A stretch of 64,000 bases of DNA from Alistipes sp. (GTDB lineage Bacteria; Bacteroidota; Bacteroidia; Bacteroidales; Rikenellaceae): positions 34,158 to 98,157 of the forward strand of contig NZ_JAHHQJ010000011.1 in assembly GCF_020026455.1 (NCBI RefSeq), written 5' to 3'. Shown in pieces: positions 60,048 to 64,000 of this stretch. Positions within the stretch are counted from its first letter, which is position 1, and every line of letters starts with the position of its first letter. A program made the translations under genes and the position numbers. The notes below the pieces were generated by a model. That model worked only from the letters and a program-made list of their open reading frames with translations. It was not told the origin of the DNA and made no database searches.

Positions 60048-63000
60048 ATGAAGTTCAAGGAGTATAAAGGCCTCGACCTGGCAGGCACAGCCGCCGAAGT
60101 GCTCGGCGAATGGGACGCGCGCGACACGTTCCACAAAAGCATCACGACCCGCGAGGGCCATCCCACGTTCGTATTCTACGAGGGCCCCCCCTCGGCAAAC
60201 GGCATGCCCGGCATCCACCACGTCATGGCCCGCACGATCAAAGACATCATCTGCCGCTACAAGACGCAGCAGGGCTATCTCGTGCACCGCAAGGCCGGAT
60301 GGGACACGCACGGACTGCCCGTGGAGCTGGGCGTCGAGAAGAAACTCGGCATCACCAAGGAGGACATCGGCAAGAAGATCTCCATCGAGGAGTACAACCG
60401 CACATGCCGCGAGGCGGTGATGGAGTTCACGGGCGCCTGGGAGAACCTCACCCGCAAGATGGGCTACTGGGTCAACATGGACAACCCCTACATCACCTAC
60501 GACAACAAATACATCGAGACGCTGTGGTGGCTTCTGAAGCAGCTCTTCGACAAGGGGCTGCTCTACAAGGGCTACACCATCCAGCCCTACTCGCCCGCCG
60601 CCGGAACGGGACTCTCGACCCACGAACTCAACCAGCCCGGCTGCTACCGCGATGTGAAGGACACGACCTGTACGTCGCAGTTCCGTGTGATCCGCGACGC
60701 AAAGAGCGAAAAGCTCTTCGCCGGGGTCGAAGGCGAGCTCTATTTCCTAGCATGGACCACCACGCCGTGGACGCTGCCCTCGAACACCGCACTGGCCGTA
60801 GGCCCCGCCATCGAATACGTGAAGGTCAAGTGCCGCAACCCCTATACCGACCAGCGCCAGACGGTCATCCTGGCCAAAGAACTTCTGGGTTCCTACTTCA
60901 CCAAAAAGCAGGAAGGCACATACGAGATCATGGAGGGAAGCTGGAAAGGCCCCGAGCTCGAGGGAATCCACTACGAACAGCTGATCCCGTGGGTGAAGCC
61001 CGAAGGCGACGCCTTCCGCGTGATCGTCGGCGACTACGTGACCACCTCGGACGGTACGGGCATCGTGCACATCGCCCCGACGTTCGGTGCCGATGACGAC
61101 CGTGTGGCCAAGGCCGCCGGCATCCCGCCGCTCTTCATGGTCGACCGCGCGGGCAAGAACCAGCCGATGGTCGACCGTCAGGGCAAATTCTTCCTGATCG
61201 AGGAACTCGACCCGGAGTTCGTGAAGACGCATGTCGACACCGTGAAATACGGGGAGTATGCGGGCCGCTATGTGAAGAACGCCTACGACGAGCGCCTGAG
61301 CGAGACCGACCCGACACTGGACATCGACATCGCCGTGATGCTGAAAGCCGAAAACAAGGCCTTCAAGATCGAGAAGCACACCCACTCGTATCCCCACTGC
61401 TGGCGCACGGACAAACCCGTGCTCTACTACCCGCTCGACTCGTGGTTCATCCGCACCACGGCGCTGCGCGACAAGATGATCGAACTGAACAAAACGATCC
61501 GCTGGAAACCCGAATCGACCGGAATGGGCCGCTTCGGCAAGTGGCTCGAAGGACTGGTGGACTGGAACCTCTCGCGTTCGCGCTTCTGGGGAACCCCGCT
61601 GCCCGTATGGGCCACGGAGGACTACTCCGAGGTGAAGTGCATCGGGTCGATCGAAGAGCTGATGACCGAAATCGAGCGTTCGATAGCGGCGGGCGTCATG
61701 CAGGAGAACCCGTACCGGAATTTCAAGGTCGGCGACATGTCGCAGGAGAACTACGCGACCGGGAACATCGACCTGCACCGTCCCTATGTCGATTCGATCG
61801 TGCTCGTCTCGTCGAAAGGCGAGCCGATGAAACGCGAATCAGACCTGATCGACGTATGGTTCGACTCGGGCGCCATGCCCTATGCCCAGGTGCACTATCC
61901 GTTTGAGAACAAGGAGAACTTCGGCGAGGTCTTCCCCGCGGATTTCATCGCCGAAGGCGTCGACCAGACGCGCGGCTGGTTCTTCACGCTGCACGCCATC
62001 GCCTCGATGCTGTTCGACTCGGTGGCTTTCAAGAATATCATTTCGAACGGTCTGGTGCTGGACAAGAACGGCAACAAGATGTCGAAACGTCTGGGCAATG
62101 CCGTCGATCCGTTCGAGGTGCTCGACACCTACGGAGCCGACGCCACACGCTGGTACATGATCTCCAACTCGCAGCCGTGGGACAACCTCAAGTTCGACAG
62201 GGACGGCATCGACGAAGTGCGCCGCAAGTTCTTCGGAACACTCTACAACACCTACTCGTTCTTCGCCCTCTATGCCAATGTGGACGGCTTCACGGGGCGT
62301 GAGGAGGAGGTTCCGATGGAGAAACGGCCCGAAATCGACCGTTGGATCATCTCGCTGCTGAATACGCTGGTGAAGAACGTCACCGAGTCGCTCGAAGCCT
62401 ACGATCCGACCCCGGCGGCCCGCGCCATTCAGGAGTTCGTGGGCGAAAACCTCTCGAACTGGTACGTGCGTCTCAACCGCAAACGCTTCTGGGGCGGAGG
62501 CATGTCGGAGGACAAGCTGGCGGCCTATCAGACGCTCTACACCTGTCTCGAAACCGTCACGATGCTTGCAGCTCCGTTCGCACCCTTCATCTCCGAGCGC
62601 ATATTCACGGATCTCAACAGCGTGAGCGGCCGCCACACGGAAGAGTCGGTGCATCTGGCCGCATTCCCGAAAGCCGACGAACAGCTGATCGACGCCCGTC
62701 TCGAAGAGATGATGTCGCTGGCACAGAAAGTCTCGTCGATGGTGCTGGCCCTGCGCCGCAAGGTATCGATCAAGGTGCGCCAGCCGCTGACCAAGATACT
62801 GATCCCGGTGCTCGACCCCGCAACGGCGGAGCACATTGCGGCCGTGAAGAACCTCATCATGAACGAGGTGAACGTGAAGCAGATCGAGCTGATCGAAAAA
62901 ACCACGGGACTGATCACCAAACGCATCAAGCCCAACTTCAAGACCCTCGGGCCGCGTTACGGCAAGTGGATGAAGCAGATCGCCGCCCTCGTCGCGGAGT

Positions 63001-63443
63001 TCTCGCAGGAACGCATCGCCGAGGTGGAAGCCGCGCCGGAAACGGTGCTCAACCTCGGAACGGAGCAGATCACCGTGACGCCCGCCGACTTTGAAATCAC
63101 TTCGGAAGACATGCCCGGGTGGCTCGTCGCCTCGGAAGGAAAACTCACCGTGGCGCTCGACATCACCGTCACCGAGGAGCTGAAAGCCGAAGGCGTGGCA
63201 CGCGAGTTGATAAACCGCATCCAGAATATCCGCAAGGACTCCAGCTTCGAAGTCACGGACAAGATCCGCGTAGAGATCGAGCAGAAGCCCCTGGTGGCCG
63301 ACGGAATCGCCAAATTCGCCGACTACATCGCTTCGCAGACCCTCGCCGTGGAGGTTCGTCCGGCGGCGGAACCGGCTGGCGAAACGGTCGTCGAAACCGA
63401 CGTGGATGACGAACCGCTGCGCATCGCCGTGACGCGGATATAG
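60048..63443 (+). CDS. ileS: isoleucyl-tRNA synthetase, IleRS2-like
   Basis: An 1131-residue class I synthetase charging tRNA-Ile. Its length and the absence of a C-terminal zinc-finger cysteine set match the long, eukaryote-like IleRS2 group. The active-site HIGH motif is non-canonical: NGMPGIHHVMAR gives G55-I-H-H58 where HxGH is usual. The second motif is KMSKR (GNKMSKRLGNAVDP). The editing domain carries TTPWTLPSNTALAVGP and GTGIVHIAP. The reading frame is intact. It is the only ileS in the window. Confidence 0.96.
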   Translation: MKFKEYKGLDLAGTAAEVLGEWDARDTFHKSITTREGHPTFVFYEGPPSANGMPGIHHVMARTIKDIICRYKTQQGYLVHRKAGWDTHGLPVELGVEKKLGITKEDIGKKISIEEYNRTCREAVMEFTGAWENLTRKMGYWVNMDNPYITYDNKYIETLWWLLKQLFDKGLLYKGYTIQPYSPAAGTGLSTHELNQPGCYRDVKDTTCTSQFRVIRDAKSEKLFAGVEGELYFLAWTTTPWTLPSNTALAVGPAIEYVKVKCRNPYTDQRQTVILAKELLGSYFTKKQEGTYEIMEGSWKGPELEGIHYEQLIPWVKPEGDAFRVIVGDYVTTSDGTGIVHIAPTFGADDDRVAKAAGIPPLFMVDRAGKNQPMVDRQGKFFLIEELDPEFVKTHVDTVKYGEYAGRYVKNAYDERLSETDPTLDIDIAVMLKAENKAFKIEKHTHSYPHCWRTDKPVLYYPLDSWFIRTTALRDKMIELNKTIRWKPESTGMGRFGKWLEGLVDWNLSRSRFWGTPLPVWATEDYSEVKCIGSIEELMTEIERSIAAGVMQENPYRNFKVGDMSQENYATGNIDLHRPYVDSIVLVSSKGEPMKRESDLIDVWFDSGAMPYAQVHYPFENKENFGEVFPADFIAEGVDQTRGWFFTLHAIASMLFDSVAFKNIISNGLVLDKNGNKMSKRLGNAVDPFEVLDTYGADATRWYMISNSQPWDNLKFDRDGIDEVRRKFFGTLYNTYSFFALYANVDGFTGREEEVPMEKRPEIDRWIISLLNTLVKNVTESLEAYDPTPAARAIQEFVGENLSNWYVRLNRKRFWGGGMSEDKLAAYQTLYTCLETVTMLAAPFAPFISERIFTDLNSVSGRHTEESVHLAAFPKADEQLIDARLEEMMSLAQKVSSMVLALRRKVSIKVRQPLTKILIPVLDPATAEHIAAVKNLIMNEVNVKQIELIEKTTGLITKRIKPNFKTLGPRYGKWMKQIAALVAEFSQERIAEVEAAPETVLNLGTEQITVTPADFEITSEDMPGWLVASEGKLTVALDITVTEELKAEGVARELINRIQNIRKDSSFEVTDKIRVEIEQKPLVADGIAKFADYIASQTLAVEVRPAAEPAGETVVETDVDDEPLRIAVTRI

Positions 63444-63526
63444 CCCCGTATATATTCCGGTAAAATTTGGTAATATCGGAAATATTGCTTAATTTTACAA
63501 TAAACCTTAAAAGAGAGGAGACTATT

Positions 63527-63907
63527 ATGGCAGACGAAAGAACCAGATACAGCGATGCCGAACTCGAAGAGTTCCGGCAGCTTATCCTGAAAAAGCTTGA
63601 GAACGCACGGGCGGACTACGAGCTGCTGCGCGCCACGATCACCCATACCGCCGACAACGATACGGAAGACACTTCGCCGACGTTCAAGGTGCTGGAGGAG
63701 GGCGCCGCAACCCTTTCCAAGGAGGAAAGCGGTCGTTTGGCTGCCCATCAGATGAAATTCATCCGCAATCTCGAGATGGCACTCGTCCGCATCGAGAACA
63801 AGACGTACGGCATCTGCAAAACGACCGGAAAGCTCATCCCCAAGGAGCGGCTGATGAAAGTGCCCCATGCCACGGAGTGCATCGAGGCCAAAGAGAAACG
63901 CAAATAG
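63527..63907 (+). CDS. TraR/DksA-family protein with half zinc site
   Basis: A 126-residue DksA/TraR-type coiled-coil protein of the kind that binds the RNA polymerase secondary channel. Two N-terminal helices (about 8-35 and 65-90) are followed by a zinc-finger-like end YGICKTTGKLIPKERLMKVPHATECIEA. Of the four usual Cys, only Cys97 and Cys118 remain; Thr100 and Ala121 replace the others, so zinc binding is doubtful. The start at 63527 follows a purine-rich AAAGAGAGGAG. It ends in a strong terminator, 83 nt after ileS. Confidence 0.92.
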   Translation: MADERTRYSDAELEEFRQLILKKLENARADYELLRATITHTADNDTEDTSPTFKVLEEGAATLSKEESGRLAAHQMKFIRNLEMALVRIENKTYGICKTTGKLIPKERLMKVPHATECIEAKEKRK

Positions 63908-63947
63908 GAAGCGGAGGAAGCGATTTCCACACGCCGGACGGCAACTG

Positions 63948-63977
63948 AAAAAAGACGACCTTCGGGTCGTCTTTTTT
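63948..63977 (+). terminator. intrinsic terminator of the DksA-like gene
   Basis: A 13-bp stem AAAAAAGACGACC / GGTCGTCTTTTTT with a TTCG tetraloop. A G12 tract (63986-63997) follows. Confidence 0.95.
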
Positions 63978-64000
63978 CTCTTTCAGGGGGGGGGGGGACA

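Overview
The window looks like a chromosomal segment of a high-GC gut Bacteroidota, most like Alistipes (Rikenellaceae). The evidence is a SusC/SusD polysaccharide-utilisation locus (PUL), lipoproteins with acidic residues after the lipobox cysteine, Bacteroidota promoters (TTTG/TTG, about 19-20 nt, TAnnTTTG), weak Shine-Dalgarno sequences and heavy GC-ending codon use. The genus is inferred, not proven. I see no rRNA, tRNA, CRISPR array, prophage or insertion sequence.

Layout. 1-7.3 kb (minus strand): an exported protein, a TRL-like protein, def, ruvX and glyS; then radC; then rnc, fabF and acpP. 7.5-10.8 kb (plus): pepE, tyrA, yraN, waaA. 11.1-13.7 kb (minus): a histidine phosphatase and a cysteine desulfidase (cyuA). 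14.1-16.4 kb: a flavodoxin-ferredoxin protein, a small heat-shock protein and a GNAT acetyltransferase. 16.7-35.9 kb: the PUL, read on the minus strand from susC at 31.8 kb. It runs susC, susD, two small lipoproteins (one DUF5018), two paralogous GHL10-like lipoproteins, a metallophosphoesterase, GH97 and an SGNH-metallophosphoesterase fusion. A divergent ROK repressor lies upstream, and a GH89 alpha-N-acetylglucosaminidase is convergent with the repressor. 36.4-43.4 kb (minus): rsfS, ftsH, cdsA, psd, an AI-2E-type permease, and an unusual ORF joining a riboflavin-kinase domain in frame to S-adenosylhomocysteinase. 43.8-48.1 kb: oxyR (minus), then trpS, a ClC channel and a PAS protein (plus). 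48.4-53.9 kb (minus): lon, kdsB, kdsA, kdsD. 54.0-64.0 kb (plus): valS, rnhA, an MsbA-like ABC exporter, a hexapeptide acetyltransferase, ileS and a DksA-like protein.

How the genes work together. Envelope genes recur: Kdo synthesis and transfer (kdsD, kdsA, kdsB, waaA), phospholipid synthesis (cdsA, psd), fatty-acid synthesis (acpP, fabF) and an MsbA-like exporter. The PUL would import a glycan through SusC/D. Its enzyme set combines alpha-GlcNAc and alpha-glucose removal with two phosphoesterases and an esterase-like domain, which suggests a phosphate-containing glycan.

Most striking observations: (i) the in-frame RFK-AhcY ORF; (ii) the phosphoesterase-rich PUL and its SGNH fusion; (iii) an IleRS with GxHH in place of HxGH; (iv) many intergenic gaps holding a private degenerate tandem-repeat array (often 9 nt or a multiple), plus G9-G12 tracts that all lie on the plus strand.
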